Origin: Paenimyroides aestuarii
GTDB taxonomy: Bacteria > Bacteroidota > Bacteroidia > Flavobacteriales > Flavobacteriaceae
Length of the DNA stretch: 64,000 bases
Assembly (NCBI RefSeq): GCF_024628805.1
Contig: NZ_CP102382.1
Location: 2,294,001 to 2,358,000 of the forward strand
Reading direction: 5' to 3'
Positions 44,091-54,025 of this stretch are shown piece by piece. Each line of letters starts with the position of its first letter. Positions within the stretch are counted from its first letter, which is position 1. The notes below the pieces were generated by a model, which saw only the letters and a list, made by a program, of their open reading frames with translations, was not told the DNA's origin and ran no database searches. The translations under genes and the position numbers were made by a program.

Positions 44091-47000
44091 TTATTTCTTA
44101 TAAAATTTTCTGTAATTTAAGTATGCAATAGAGGCCAGTATCGCTACTGATGCTACCGAAATCCAAATAAACATTGGTGTTACTACTTGATCGCCTTTTG
44201 CATAAGAGTGTAAGCCTGATAAGTAGAAATTTACTCCAAAATAGGTCATTAAAATACTGTAAAATGCTAAAACAGATATAAGGTTGTAAATCCATAAACC
44301 GCGCAATGCCGGAACAAAGCGCATGTGAATCACAAACGCATAAACCATAATTGATATCAATGCCCATGTTTCTTTAGGATCCCAGCCCCAATAGCGTCCC
44401 CAACTTTCATTTGCCCATTGTCCGCCTAAAAAGTTTCCTATTGTTAGCATCACCAAACCAACTGTTAATGCCATTTCATTGATATAAGTGATTTCTTTTA
44501 GGTTTAATTCCATTTTGGCTTTATTGTTTTTCGTGGTGAAAACCATTAAAAGCAATGCTACAACGCCTAAAATCATTCCTAGCGTAAAAGGTCCATAACT
44601 ACCAACAATTACGGCAACGTGAATCATTAACCAATAAGAATCAAGCACTGGTTGAAGGTTTCCAATTGCAGGATCCATCCAATTCCAATGTGCAATCATT
44701 AAAATCATGCTGGCAACAAAGGCAGTGGAAGCAATGGTTAATTCGGATTTTCGTCCAAAGAGTAATCCAAATAAAACCGTAGCCCATCCCACAAAAATCA
44801 TCGATTCATAGGCATCAGACCATGGTGCATGCCCTGAAACATACCAACGGGCAATTAAGCCAAAGGTGTGTAATGCAAATAAAGCAATAATTAAAATGGT
44901 AGATATTTTTGTTAAAACGGCTAAAATTTTATTTTCTTTAAATATACGAACGATTAAGATAATGAACATTAACGCTGAAACATACATATAATAAGAGAAC
45001 AACTTTTTAAAGATGTCGTATTTATTATATAAAATTTCAGTTTTAATTTTTTGTTCGCTTGGCATCACTTCGCTGCCGTATTTTTTTTGATAGTTGATGA
45101 TTGATGTCAGCAACTCATTAGACGGTTTAAAATCTTTTGTTTCAATTGATTTTAAAAGCGAGGTGGTGTACATGGGCAATATGTTTTTAGTATAGATAGA
45201 ATCCATACCTTTCATGCCCGATTCGTTCAATTCTAAATACGAAACCCATTTGTTGTTTTCGTGTCCGGGAATTGGAAATATTTTCATGATTTGTCCGCTA
45301 ATTGCCGAATATAAAAGATTTACTTTTTCGTTGGCAGTGATGTAATCTTTTTGAAACTGATCTTTTACAGCGGCTCTTTGGGCTTCATCTAAATATTTAT
45401 CTAATTTATAGTTTCCTTTGTCGTCAAAAAAATCGGCTAATGTTGCAAATTTTGCATCGGCTGGAATTCCAATTACCGAGCGGATACTGTCGTTTCCTTT
45501 TTTAAGATTAATAATGGGTACATGGTACCACAACTGCGGAAATTGGGTGATAGAAAGCATTACTTGATCCGAATCCATACCTCGGAAATGATCGCTTTTG
45601 CTTACTTTTCGGAGCAATTCAGATGAAAAGGTGTTAATGGGTTTCATACGTCCGCCTGCATCCTGAATGATAATAGTTCCAAACAAATCGGCATGTTCTT
45701 GTGAAACGGTTGTTTTAACCAATAACGAATCAATCTGTTTTGCAGTAGGTTTATTGTGTGCGTGTTGTGCGTTTGCAATAAATCCAAAAAAGAGCAATAA
45801 AATGGTTAGTGCAGCTTTTTTACTGCGAACTTTGTCTAATTTCTTTTTTAGGTCGTTAAAACGGGTGTTTTTGTTGAATAAAATACACAACATGGCAATA
45901 TATAGTAAGGTGTAACCAATATAGGTAATCCAAGTTCCCCAGAAATCGTGGTTTACAGATAAATGTGTTCCTTTTTCGTCTGGATCGTAAGAAGCTTGAA
46001 AGAAACGATAGCCTTTGTGGTCTAAAACATGGTTCATATAAATGCGGTAATCAAATGTTTTTTCTGGATCGATAATCGTTACTTGGCTTTCAAACGAAGA
46101 ATAATTCTTTTCGGTTCCTGGATATTTTTCAGCAATAAAATCGTTCAATTTTACTTGAAAAGGAGTGGTGTAAACTTTTGATCCATAAAATAAAGTGAAT
46201 TCTAAATCACCTAATTTAAAAGATTGCGGAACGCCCATTTGTCCTTTCGATCCCATTAAAGTAACCTCTTTTTCTTGTCCTTGTGAACGTACGTTTAAAA
46301 CTAAAGCATCGGTTGTGCCTTTTGCCTTATAATCTCCGTTCGATTTCAAAACACGCTTTCCATTTATTGGCCGATCCATTACAAACTGTACCAAACCACC
46401 TAATTCATACAGGGAACGATAGTTTAACGGAGCGGTAGTGTTTGCGGTAACTTCGCCAGTAACTTGTGTGGCCATGATACGGTAAGAACCGGAAAATGGT
46501 GTGTTAATTTGCATTTCACCGCTTTCGTTTGTAAAGAAATTTACGGCGCCTTCTACCTTTTTGTTGTAAGTGTACAGCATACCGTGGATATCTTGTTGGG
46601 TTCCTTCTTCAATAAAATGTTCATGGCGTTCTCCATGGCTGGATTCTACTAATTTCAGAAAACTTTTTCCGTTTTTATCTGCTACAATTGTTTCTTCGGC
46701 ACCCATTATAAAGTCTTTGAATTCTACTTCAAAAGGTGTTTGATCAAATTTATCCTTGATTTTAAAATCATTTGAAGCAAAATTGCTAATGAAATTGTCT
46801 TGATTAAGTGCTGCAGAGAAATAGCGTTGCTGCTCAATTTTCTTACGTTTAGGTTCACCTTGATAATCACCATCAACCCAAATAGACACAAAAGTTTTGT
46901 CGGAATAAAATTGATTTTCTGTTTCGCCCTCTCGAATCGGCATCATTCCTTCAAAGCTAATATAGCGTGTTACAAAAGCTCCGATTAAGATTAAAATAAA

Positions 47001-47252
47001 AGCCAAATGCAGAATTAAAGTGTCCCATTTAGCCTTGCTGAATAAATTGTATCTTTTAATATTTCCAATAAAGTTAAAAACAAAAATCAGCATAATGGCT
47101 TCAAACCATTTGGTGTTGTAAACTAAAATCCGGGCAGTGTCTGTATTGTATTCATTTTCTATAAAAGTTGCAATTCCCATTACAGCTGCAAAAACAAGGA
47201 AAAGAACGGCCATTAACCGGGTAGATGACAAAAAGGAGATAATTTTGCTCAT
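44091..47252 (-). CDS. ccsA: Fused ResB-CcsA cytochrome c biogenesis protein
   Basis: A 1053-residue protein (start chosen at MSKIISFLSSTRLMAVLF, ten codons into the open frame). The N-terminal third is a ResB-like part with three early membrane segments and a large periplasmic domain. The C-terminal third is CcsA/ResC, with many membrane segments and the haem-handling motif WGRYWGWDPKETWALI near residue 965. Together they transport haem and attach it to CxxCH apocytochromes (system II). Fused ResB-CcsA proteins are typical of Bacteroidota and epsilonproteobacteria. Confidence 0.93.
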   Translation of the reverse strand: MSKIISFLSSTRLMAVLFLVFAAVMGIATFIENEYNTDTARILVYNTKWFEAIMLIFVFNFIGNIKRYNLFSKAKWDTLILHLAFILILIGAFVTRYISFEGMMPIREGETENQFYSDKTFVSIWVDGDYQGEPKRKKIEQQRYFSAALNQDNFISNFASNDFKIKDKFDQTPFEVEFKDFIMGAEETIVADKNGKSFLKLVESSHGERHEHFIEEGTQQDIHGMLYTYNKKVEGAVNFFTNESGEMQINTPFSGSYRIMATQVTGEVTANTTAPLNYRSLYELGGLVQFVMDRPINGKRVLKSNGDYKAKGTTDALVLNVRSQGQEKEVTLMGSKGQMGVPQSFKLGDLEFTLFYGSKVYTTPFQVKLNDFIAEKYPGTEKNYSSFESQVTIIDPEKTFDYRIYMNHVLDHKGYRFFQASYDPDEKGTHLSVNHDFWGTWITYIGYTLLYIAMLCILFNKNTRFNDLKKKLDKVRSKKAALTILLLFFGFIANAQHAHNKPTAKQIDSLLVKTTVSQEHADLFGTIIIQDAGGRMKPINTFSSELLRKVSKSDHFRGMDSDQVMLSITQFPQLWYHVPIINLKKGNDSIRSVIGIPADAKFATLADFFDDKGNYKLDKYLDEAQRAAVKDQFQKDYITANEKVNLLYSAISGQIMKIFPIPGHENNKWVSYLELNESGMKGMDSIYTKNILPMYTTSLLKSIETKDFKPSNELLTSIINYQKKYGSEVMPSEQKIKTEILYNKYDIFKKLFSYYMYVSALMFIILIVRIFKENKILAVLTKISTILIIALFALHTFGLIARWYVSGHAPWSDAYESMIFVGWATVLFGLLFGRKSELTIASTAFVASMILMIAHWNWMDPAIGNLQPVLDSYWLMIHVAVIVGSYGPFTLGMILGVVALLLMVFTTKNNKAKMELNLKEITYINEMALTVGLVMLTIGNFLGGQWANESWGRYWGWDPKETWALISIMVYAFVIHMRFVPALRGLWIYNLISVLAFYSILMTYFGVNFYLSGLHSYAKGDQVVTPMFIWISVASVAILASIAYLNYRKFYKK

Positions 47253-47369
47253 AGTATGTTGTTGTGTACTTTGAAATTTCACAAAAATACTTAAATTATA
47301 TAGGTTAGCCTTTATTTTAACTAAATTTAAACAAATAAAAAAAGAGGTGTTTTGTTTGATATAAAAAAC

Positions 47370-47377
47370 TAAATTTG
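47370..47377 (+). promoter_or_regulatory. -7 box upstream of the class I aminotransferase gene
   Basis: TAAATTTG at 47370-47377 fits TAnnTTTG, 22 bases before the start codon. Two TTTG motifs lie upstream but at shorter spacing than usual. Confidence 0.45.
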
Positions 47378-47399
47378 CAAATCAAATAAACTAAACATC

Positions 47400-48590
47400 A
47401 TGCCTAGAATTTCACATAAAGGCTTGCAAATGCCAGAATCGCCAATAAGAAAATTGGTGCCTTTTGCTGAAACAGCAAAGAAAAAAGGAAATAAAGTGTA
47501 TCACTTAAACATTGGTCAACCCGATATTAAAACACCAGAGGTTGCCTTGAACGCTGTTAAAAATGCCGATATCTCTGTGCTAGAGTATAGTCATTCTGCA
47601 GGTTTTGATTCATATAGAGAAAAGTTGGCTGCCTATTATCAAAAGCAAGGACTGCCTATTGATAAAGAAGACATCATTATTACCACGGGAGGCTCAGAAG
47701 CATTGATTTTTGCAATGGGATCTACAATGGACGAGGGAGACGAAATCATTATTCCAGAACCTTTCTATGCAAATTATAATGGATTTTCAACCCAAAACGG
47801 TGTGAAAGTAGTTCCAGTAATGTCGGGCATTGAAACAGGTTTTGCATTGCCACCAATTGCAGATTTTGAAAAACTAATCACTTCAAAAACCAAAGCAATT
47901 TTAATTTGTAATCCAGGAAACCCTACGGGGTATATGTACAGCAAAGAGGAAATTCAGCAATTGGCAGCATTGGTTAAAAAACACGATTTGTTTTTAATTG
48001 CCGATGAAGTTTATCGCGAGTTTGCATATGATGGGTTCGAGCATTTTTCTGTAATGAACGAAGAAAGTATCGCTCAAAACGCTATCATGATTGATTCTGT
48101 TTCTAAACGCTTCAGTATGTGTGGTGCCCGTATTGGTTGCATTGTTTCAAAAAATAAAGAATTAATGGCAACGGCTATGAAATTTGCACAAGCGCGTTTA
48201 TCGCCACCAACTTATGCCCAAATTGCTTCAGAAGCAGCTTTAGATACGCCACAATCGTATTTTGATAACGTAATTACAGAATACAAAGACAGAAGAGATA
48301 CCTTGGTAAACGCACTAAATGCTATTGATGGCGTTCAGGTTTCCATGCCAAAAGGTGCTTTTTATTGTATCGCAAAATTGCCGGTTGCAAATGCAGAAGA
48401 TTTTGCAAAATGGCTATTAGAATCTTATGATTTGAACGGTGAAACTGTGATGGTTGCTCCAGCTGCAGGTTTTTATTCAACACCTGGTGTTGGTTTAAAC
48501 GAAGTGCGATTGGCGTATGTTCTTAATAAAGAAGACTTAATTAAATCGGCCGATATTATTAAAGAAGCATTAAAAGTTTATAATGCTTAA
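47400..48590 (+). CDS. Class I PLP-dependent aminotransferase
   Basis: A 396-residue fold-type I aminotransferase of the AspB/aromatic aminotransferase group. Visible features are NIGQPDIKTPE (about 38-48), TGGSEAL (about 97), the Asn of CNPGNPTG (about 176), DEVYREF with the PLP Asp and Tyr, and the Schiff-base lysine in DSVSKRFSMCGARIG. The Arg in NEVRLAY near residue 368 fits the alpha-carboxylate-binding position. Substrate is not clear from sequence. Confidence 0.9.
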   Translation: MPRISHKGLQMPESPIRKLVPFAETAKKKGNKVYHLNIGQPDIKTPEVALNAVKNADISVLEYSHSAGFDSYREKLAAYYQKQGLPIDKEDIIITTGGSEALIFAMGSTMDEGDEIIIPEPFYANYNGFSTQNGVKVVPVMSGIETGFALPPIADFEKLITSKTKAILICNPGNPTGYMYSKEEIQQLAALVKKHDLFLIADEVYREFAYDGFEHFSVMNEESIAQNAIMIDSVSKRFSMCGARIGCIVSKNKELMATAMKFAQARLSPPTYAQIASEAALDTPQSYFDNVITEYKDRRDTLVNALNAIDGVQVSMPKGAFYCIAKLPVANAEDFAKWLLESYDLNGETVMVAPAAGFYSTPGVGLNEVRLAYVLNKEDLIKSADIIKEALKVYNA

Positions 48591-48597
48591 AAAATTG

Positions 48598-48632
48598 AAA
48601 ACCCTCATGAAGTTAAACTTTTTGAGGGTTTA
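48598..48632 (+). terminator. Terminator after the class I aminotransferase
   Basis: AAAACCCTCA at 48598-48607 pairs with TGAGGGTTT at 48623-48631, followed by a T-rich stretch. Confidence 0.8.
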
Positions 48633-48679
48633 TTATTTCTGTCTGCTTTTTTTTATATTTGATAAATTATAATTCAACA

Positions 48680-49480
48680 ATGAAATACAATCCGTTTAAA
48701 GTTATTCTTTGGTTGCTGTTTTCAACATGGGTATTGTTAAACAGTGTGCGCCTGTTTATTTACGGTTTTGTAATCAGTTTTATAATTGTAATTATAGACC
48801 GTGCTTTTTTTGGTACACGAAAAAGATCCGACAAACAATTCGTGAATTTATTTTGCACTTTTACAGTAATTGCGGCCGTTTGCTACACCTTTTCACCCTA
48901 TTTCAGGTCGTTAGAATTTAAAATTTCGCATCCAAAGTGGAACAAACTAGAAGTGTTGTCTATTCATAAAGAAGAAACCAGAAAGGTATCCACGCCGCTT
49001 AATTTCCTAGAAATGATTTATACACCAGTTGCAATTCATTATGTCGATGAAAAAGGTGCTGATCAAATCAAAAATGAAAAAATTAAACACTATGCCATAG
49101 TGGGGGTAGAACCTTTTTTTAGTAAGCAGATTATTGAAAAAGAATTAGAATACATCCACGAAAGAAGTTTAAATAAACTCATCGATAAAAAAGCGGTCAA
49201 CTTGTACCAGCATCCACTCAAAGATAAAATGAAAATGTTTAAAGGCAACGACGCCTTTGCATTAAGGCATTCTATTGGATTTCAAATTGCGTTGGTGCTT
49301 GCATATTTATTAGCCATTACGCTCTCAATTTATACAATTTTTAATTATAGAAAACTCAAAAAGCATATGCGAAGCGCATCAACTAAAGAACGTAAAACAG
49401 CATGTATCATCTTATTTATTTTATTATACAGTTATGCAGTGATTGCAATTACAATCATTCACTATTTAAAATTTAAGTAG
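48680..49480 (+). CDS. Membrane protein, unknown function
   Basis: A 266-residue protein (start at MKYNPFKVILWLLF). It has two membrane segments near residues 8-40, perhaps a third at 55-70, a soluble loop domain of about 110 residues, and two more segments at the C-terminal end. The soluble part has no family motif I recognise. It stands alone between a terminator and the alpha-oxoamine synthase promoter. Confidence 0.65.
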   Translation: MKYNPFKVILWLLFSTWVLLNSVRLFIYGFVISFIIVIIDRAFFGTRKRSDKQFVNLFCTFTVIAAVCYTFSPYFRSLEFKISHPKWNKLEVLSIHKEETRKVSTPLNFLEMIYTPVAIHYVDEKGADQIKNEKIKHYAIVGVEPFFSKQIIEKELEYIHERSLNKLIDKKAVNLYQHPLKDKMKMFKGNDAFALRHSIGFQIALVLAYLLAITLSIYTIFNYRKLKKHMRSASTKERKTACIILFILLYSYAVIAITIIHYLKFK

Positions 49481-49540
49481 TGTTAAAGCAATCATTTTCA
49501 AAACGTTAATAAATAAAATATTTTACATTAAAAAAATCAC

Positions 49541-49548
49541 TACATTTG
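49541..49548 (+). promoter_or_regulatory. -7 box of the alpha-oxoamine synthase gene
   Basis: TACATTTG matches TAnnTTTG, 23 bases before the start codon. No good -33 partner is visible. Confidence 0.45.
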
Positions 49549-49571
49549 CACGGTTAAAAAAACAAATAAAA

Positions 49572-50837
49572 ATGGTTAAAGATTTATTTGAAAGAATTCA
49601 CGATAATAAAGGTCCATTAGGAAAATGGGCTTCACAAGCAGAAGGTTATTTTGTATTTCCTAAATTAGAAGGAAAGTTAGGACCAAGAATGCAGTTTCAA
49701 GGGAAAGAAGTTTTAAACTGGTCTATAAACGACTATTTAGGTTTGGCTACGCACCCTGAAGTTATGAAAGCTGATGCCGATGCAGCAGCAGAATTTGGCG
49801 CAGCATACCCAATGGGAGCTCGCATGATGTCTGGGCATACAGATTGGCACGAAAAATTACAAGATGAATTAGCCGCTTTTGTACATAAAGAAGCCGCTTA
49901 TTTATTAAATTTTGGATACCAAGGAATGGTTTCTACCATCGATGCATTGGTTACTAAAAACGATGTAATTGTTTATGATGTAGATTCACATGCGTGTATT
50001 ATCGATGGGGTACGTTTGCACATGGGTAAACGTTTCACTTACAAACACAACGATGTGGAGTCTTTAGAAAAAAACTTGCAACGTGCTACTAAAATGGCTG
50101 CCGAACAAAACGGAGGTATTTTGGTGATTACCGAAGGTGTTTTTGGTATGCGTGGTCAGCAAGGAAAACTAAAAGAAATTGTTGCTTTAAAAGAAAAATA
50201 CAATTTCCGTTTGTTGGTTGATGATGCACACGGTTTTGGAACTTTAGGAAAAACAGGAGCAGGAGCAGGAGAGGAGCAAAATTGTCAAGATGGCATTGAT
50301 GTGTATTTCTCTACTTTTGCAAAATCTATGGCTTCAATTGGTGCATTTATTGCTGCCGATCAAGATATTATCGATTATTTAAAATACAATTTACGTTCGC
50401 AAATGTTTGCTAAAGCACTACCAATGATTTTGGTTAAAGGTGCATTGAAACGCTTACAGTTGTTGAGAGAAAACCCTAGCTTAAAAGATACATTGTGGGA
50501 CAACGTAAACCGCCTACAAAATGGTTTAAAAGACCGCGGTTTCAATATCGGTGATACCAACACCTGCGTGACACCTGTTTATTTAGAAGGATCTATACCT
50601 GAAGCAATGATTATGGTAAACGATTTGCGTGAAAATTATGGCATCTTTTTATCAATTGTGGTATATCCGGTTATTCCAAAAGGAATCATCTTATTGCGTG
50701 TAATTCCAACCGCATCACATACCTACGAAGATATCGACCAAACATTGGCTGCTTTTGAAGCTATACGAGGAAAATTAATCGATGGAACTTACAAAAAAAT
50801 CGCTGCAGAAACTACGGTTGATATGGAAGCGCAGTAA
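49572..50837 (+). CDS. Alpha-oxoamine synthase (serine palmitoyltransferase or cysteate acyltransferase type)
   Basis: A 421-residue PLP enzyme of the SPT/KBL/AONS family. Features are NWSINDYLGLATHPEV (about 48-63), MGARMMSGHTDWHEKLQ, VDDAHGFGTLG with the PLP Asp and His (about 217-227) and the lysine in FSTFAKSMASIGAF. In Bacteroidota such enzymes start sphingolipid or sulfonolipid bases by condensing serine or cysteate with a fatty acyl thioester. Which of the two, or a 2-amino-3-ketobutyrate ligase role, cannot be told here. Confidence 0.85.
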   Translation: MVKDLFERIHDNKGPLGKWASQAEGYFVFPKLEGKLGPRMQFQGKEVLNWSINDYLGLATHPEVMKADADAAAEFGAAYPMGARMMSGHTDWHEKLQDELAAFVHKEAAYLLNFGYQGMVSTIDALVTKNDVIVYDVDSHACIIDGVRLHMGKRFTYKHNDVESLEKNLQRATKMAAEQNGGILVITEGVFGMRGQQGKLKEIVALKEKYNFRLLVDDAHGFGTLGKTGAGAGEEQNCQDGIDVYFSTFAKSMASIGAFIAADQDIIDYLKYNLRSQMFAKALPMILVKGALKRLQLLRENPSLKDTLWDNVNRLQNGLKDRGFNIGDTNTCVTPVYLEGSIPEAMIMVNDLRENYGIFLSIVVYPVIPKGIILLRVIPTASHTYEDIDQTLAAFEAIRGKLIDGTYKKIAAETTVDMEAQ

Positions 50838-50867
50838 TTAATTCTTAAAAAAATAACACTATAAATT

Positions 50868-51455
50868 ATGAAAAAAGTTGCACTAATGTTTTCCCTGCTT
50901 ACAGGCATTATTGGAAACGCACAAACCACTTATCCCGAATCATCGGATATGGTTTTCAACAAAAAAAATGAATTGCGCATAGGTACAATAAGATTGTTAT
51001 CTGGAAATTCATTCGATTTAGGTTACGAAAGAATTATTGACAGAAACCAAAGTTTTGGTGCAAATATGCTTATTGGCTTTGGAAGCAATGAAGATATAGC
51101 TTATACAGAACAGCTTTTCTCAATATCACCTTACTACCGATTTTATTTCAATAAAAGTCAAGAATACGGTGCAAAAGGGATGTTTGTAGAAGGTTTTGCA
51201 GATTTCTATTCTGGAAGAACTTATAACTACATTAATAATTATTATACAACAGATCCGTATGGAAATTATTATTATTATGAAAGAAAAGATGATTACTTTG
51301 ACGTTGCAGCAGGTTTTGCTTTAGGTTGGAAATGGGTAAACACTATTGGTTTTGTTTTCGAAATAAAAGCAGGTTACGGTAGAAACCTTATGGACGAAAA
51401 CCCTAATGCGTCTGGTATTTTTAGAGGTGACTTTAGTGTAGGATATAGATTTTAA
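50868..51455 (+). CDS. Outer membrane beta-barrel protein (DUF3575-like)
   Basis: A 195-residue protein with a signal peptide (cleavage probably after GNAQ, residue 19). The mature part is a series of alternating aromatic and small residues, typical of an 8-stranded barrel, ending in GDFSVGYRF with a terminal Phe. A Tyr-rich segment near residues 118-138 may be an external loop. Terminator follows. Confidence 0.8.
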   Translation: MKKVALMFSLLTGIIGNAQTTYPESSDMVFNKKNELRIGTIRLLSGNSFDLGYERIIDRNQSFGANMLIGFGSNEDIAYTEQLFSISPYYRFYFNKSQEYGAKGMFVEGFADFYSGRTYNYINNYYTTDPYGNYYYYERKDDYFDVAAGFALGWKWVNTIGFVFEIKAGYGRNLMDENPNASGIFRGDFSVGYRF

Positions 51456-51456
51456 T

Positions 51457-51488
51457 AAAAAAAGCTGTTCAATTGAACAGCTTTTTTT
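51457..51488. terminator. Bidirectional terminator
   Basis: AAAGCTGTTCAATTGAACAG with flanking A and T runs forms a perfect palindrome between the barrel gene and the convergent NlpE-like gene. Confidence 0.9.
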
Positions 51489-51531
51489 ATGATTATCAAT
51501 GAGATAGTTGTTTTTCTGCTAAAAAAAACAA

Positions 51532-52290
51532 CTATCTTTTCTTATAAGAACCTTTGTACGGAACAAAACGAATAGTATCGTTACATTTAAAACGCAAAGA
51601 ATCTTTTGAAACATTTTCAAACAAAACATGAGCAGCTTTCCGAGTAAAAACAATGCGTAAATCGCCCAAACTATCATTCAACTTACTGTTTAATTGCAGA
51701 TTTTTATCTAATACAGCTTTAAATGAAGTTTTGCAATTACTCAACGAATCCAATCTATTGTAGTGCGAAAAAACCAAATTATAGTTTTCCTTTTTCAAAT
51801 GTTTGATTTGCAATTTATTGTATAGATTCAATGTATCGCCCACCCAATAAATACCTTCAATATTTTCGGGCTTAAAGGTTTTGCGTTTGTGCAACACGTA
51901 ATCATTTGCAAATTCGCCGGTAACTTCTTTTAAATCGCTACCCACACGCAAAATTTTATTGTAATCTTTAATCTTGAAAAACAATTTTTCTCTGTCAAAA
52001 GTTGCAGTAAAAATACTATCGTTTAGTTTCCAAGTGCCCACTTTGGTAATCGGCAATTCATTTCGGTCTTGGTAATAAACCGTTCGCGAAATGGTGCTGT
52101 CGCTATAAATTCTTACAGATGATTCAATTCCAGGACAATCCGGACAAGGAATTACGCCTTCAAACGAACTGCTAAAAATAGTGTCTAATAAATCCGGCTG
52201 AATAAAAACTTTTTCTTCTTTTTTTTCTGTGCAAGAAAAAAAAGCAGGTACAAAAGCCGCAGCAAGAAGTAAATTCTTAAAAGAATTCAT
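51532..52290 (-). CDS. NlpE-like copper-resistance/stress lipoprotein
   Basis: A 252-residue predicted lipoprotein (start at MNSFKNLLLAAAF; lipobox FSC). The segment EGVIPCPDCPGIESSVRIY, with its CPDC pair, matches the NlpE N-terminal pattern GxLPCADCPGI. NlpE is an outer membrane lipoprotein linked to copper tolerance and envelope-stress sensing in enterobacteria. The second half has no recognised domain. Confidence 0.85.
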   Translation of the reverse strand: MNSFKNLLLAAAFVPAFFSCTEKKEEKVFIQPDLLDTIFSSSFEGVIPCPDCPGIESSVRIYSDSTISRTVYYQDRNELPITKVGTWKLNDSIFTATFDREKLFFKIKDYNKILRVGSDLKEVTGEFANDYVLHKRKTFKPENIEGIYWVGDTLNLYNKLQIKHLKKENYNLVFSHYNRLDSLSNCKTSFKAVLDKNLQLNSKLNDSLGDLRIVFTRKAAHVLFENVSKDSLRFKCNDTIRFVPYKGSYKKR

Positions 52291-52434
52291 AAGCAAAACA
52301 ATTTTTTATCTTTTTGTAAGTTTAACAAAAATAATTCCATTATTTATCAAAACAAAAAAATAATGGTAAAAAACGCATAATATATTTTAAAAATGCAAGA
52401 TTTAGGTTATTTTTGCACAAACACAAACAGCACA

Positions 52435-53967
52435 ATGACACAAGGTATTATTATTTTAGATTTTGGTTCGCAATACAACCAGTTAATTGCCCGCCGAATT
52501 CGAGAATTTGGAGTTTACACTGAAATTATTCCCTACAATGCACCTATTAGCGAAATAAAAAAACACGATCCCAAAGGAATTATTCTCTCGGGCGGTCCTT
52601 CTTCTGTTTTTGGCAGTGAGGCTGCTTTAGTGGAAAAAGAATTGTTTGAAATGGGAGTTCCTGTTTTGGGAATTTGTTATGGAATGCAGTTGATTTCGCA
52701 TCTTTTGGGTGGCGAAGTGAAGAAAGGTGTAAAAGGCGAATATGGAAAATCTGAATTAACCGTATTAGCTGCTAATAGATTATTTAACGGAATTCCTGAT
52801 AAATCAACCGTTTGGATGAGCCATTTTGATGAAGTGGAAAAAGCACCAGAAGGTTTCGTTGTTTCAGGAAAATCGAATATAGAAATTGCTGCTTTGGCAA
52901 ACGAAGCCAGAAGTATTTATGCAGTGCAGTTTCACCCCGAAGTAACCCATTCTGAATTTGGATCTAAAATGTTAGAAAACTTTGTTTTTGATATTTGTAA
53001 AGCAGAGAAAAACTGGGTTTTAAAAGATTTTATCGAAACCGAAATTCAACGAATTAAAGAAGTGGTTGGCGATAAAAAAGTTATTTTGGGTCTTTCGGGC
53101 GGTGTTGATTCGTCGGTGGCGGCTGTTTTAATTCACCGTGCTATTGGCGATCAATTAACGTGTATTTTTGTTGATACCGGTTTGTTGCGCAAAGACGAAG
53201 GTAAAAAAGTAATGAAAAATTACGGCAAGCATTTTCACATGAACATTAAAATGGTTGATGCTTCGGAACGTTTCTTAACCAATTTAAAAGGAATTGATGA
53301 ACCTGAGGCAAAACGCAAATCAATAGGGCGCGACTTTGTGGCTGTTTTCGATGAAGAATCTCAAAAATTTGGAGATGCATCATTCTTGGCACAAGGAACT
53401 ATTTATCCTGATGTTATTGAATCACAGTCTGTAAAAGGGCCATCGGCAACCATAAAATCACATCACAATGTGGGCGGATTACCAGAACACATGAAATTGC
53501 AATTGTTAGAACCTTTGCGCGAATTGTTCAAAGACGAAGTGCGTAAAGTAGGTGTTGAATTAGGAATTCCGCGTGAATTGGTTTACCGTCATCCGTTCCC
53601 AGGACCAGGATTAGGAATCCGCGTTTTAGGTGAAGTAGATGCCGAAAAAGTGAGAATTTTGCAAGAAGCCGATCAAATTTTTATCGATGAATTATACAAC
53701 CATGATTTATACGATCAAGTTTCACAGGCTTTCGTTGTATTGCTACCGGTAAAATCGGTTGGGGTAATGGGCGATGAGCGTACATACGAATATACAGCAG
53801 TTGTTCGTTCGGCAAACACCATTGATTTTATGACCGCAACTTGGAGTAAATTGCCTTACGAATTTTTGGAATTGGTTTCAAACCGAATCATTAATGAAGT
53901 GAAAGGTATCAACCGTGTTGCTTACGATATCAGCTCTAAACCACCAGCAACGATTGAGTGGGAATAA
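52435..53967 (+). CDS. guaA: GMP synthase (glutamine-hydrolysing)
   Basis: A 510-residue enzyme converting XMP to GMP. The class I amidotransferase half has the nucleophile in GICYGMQ (about residue 80) and His/Glu in FHPEVTHSEFG. The ATP-pyrophosphatase half has the PP-loop LGLSGGVDSSVAA (about 224). The C-terminus ISSKPPATIEWE is invariant in GuaA. The frame opens earlier, but MTQGIIILDFG is the usual start and a -7 box (TATTTTTG, about 52408-52415) lies 20 bases before it. Confidence 0.96.
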   Translation: MTQGIIILDFGSQYNQLIARRIREFGVYTEIIPYNAPISEIKKHDPKGIILSGGPSSVFGSEAALVEKELFEMGVPVLGICYGMQLISHLLGGEVKKGVKGEYGKSELTVLAANRLFNGIPDKSTVWMSHFDEVEKAPEGFVVSGKSNIEIAALANEARSIYAVQFHPEVTHSEFGSKMLENFVFDICKAEKNWVLKDFIETEIQRIKEVVGDKKVILGLSGGVDSSVAAVLIHRAIGDQLTCIFVDTGLLRKDEGKKVMKNYGKHFHMNIKMVDASERFLTNLKGIDEPEAKRKSIGRDFVAVFDEESQKFGDASFLAQGTIYPDVIESQSVKGPSATIKSHHNVGGLPEHMKLQLLEPLRELFKDEVRKVGVELGIPRELVYRHPFPGPGLGIRVLGEVDAEKVRILQEADQIFIDELYNHDLYDQVSQAFVVLLPVKSVGVMGDERTYEYTAVVRSANTIDFMTATWSKLPYEFLELVSNRIINEVKGINRVAYDISSKPPATIEWE

Positions 53968-53971
53968 TATT

Positions 53972-53999
53972 AAAACCGTTGTGAAAGCAACGGTTTTTT
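53972..53999 (+). terminator. Terminator after guaA
   Basis: AAAACCGTTG at 53972-53981 pairs with CAACGGTTTT at 53988-53997, followed by TTG. Confidence 0.85.
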
Positions 54000-54025
54000 G
54001 TTTATTTTTATTAAAATTAGTTCAA

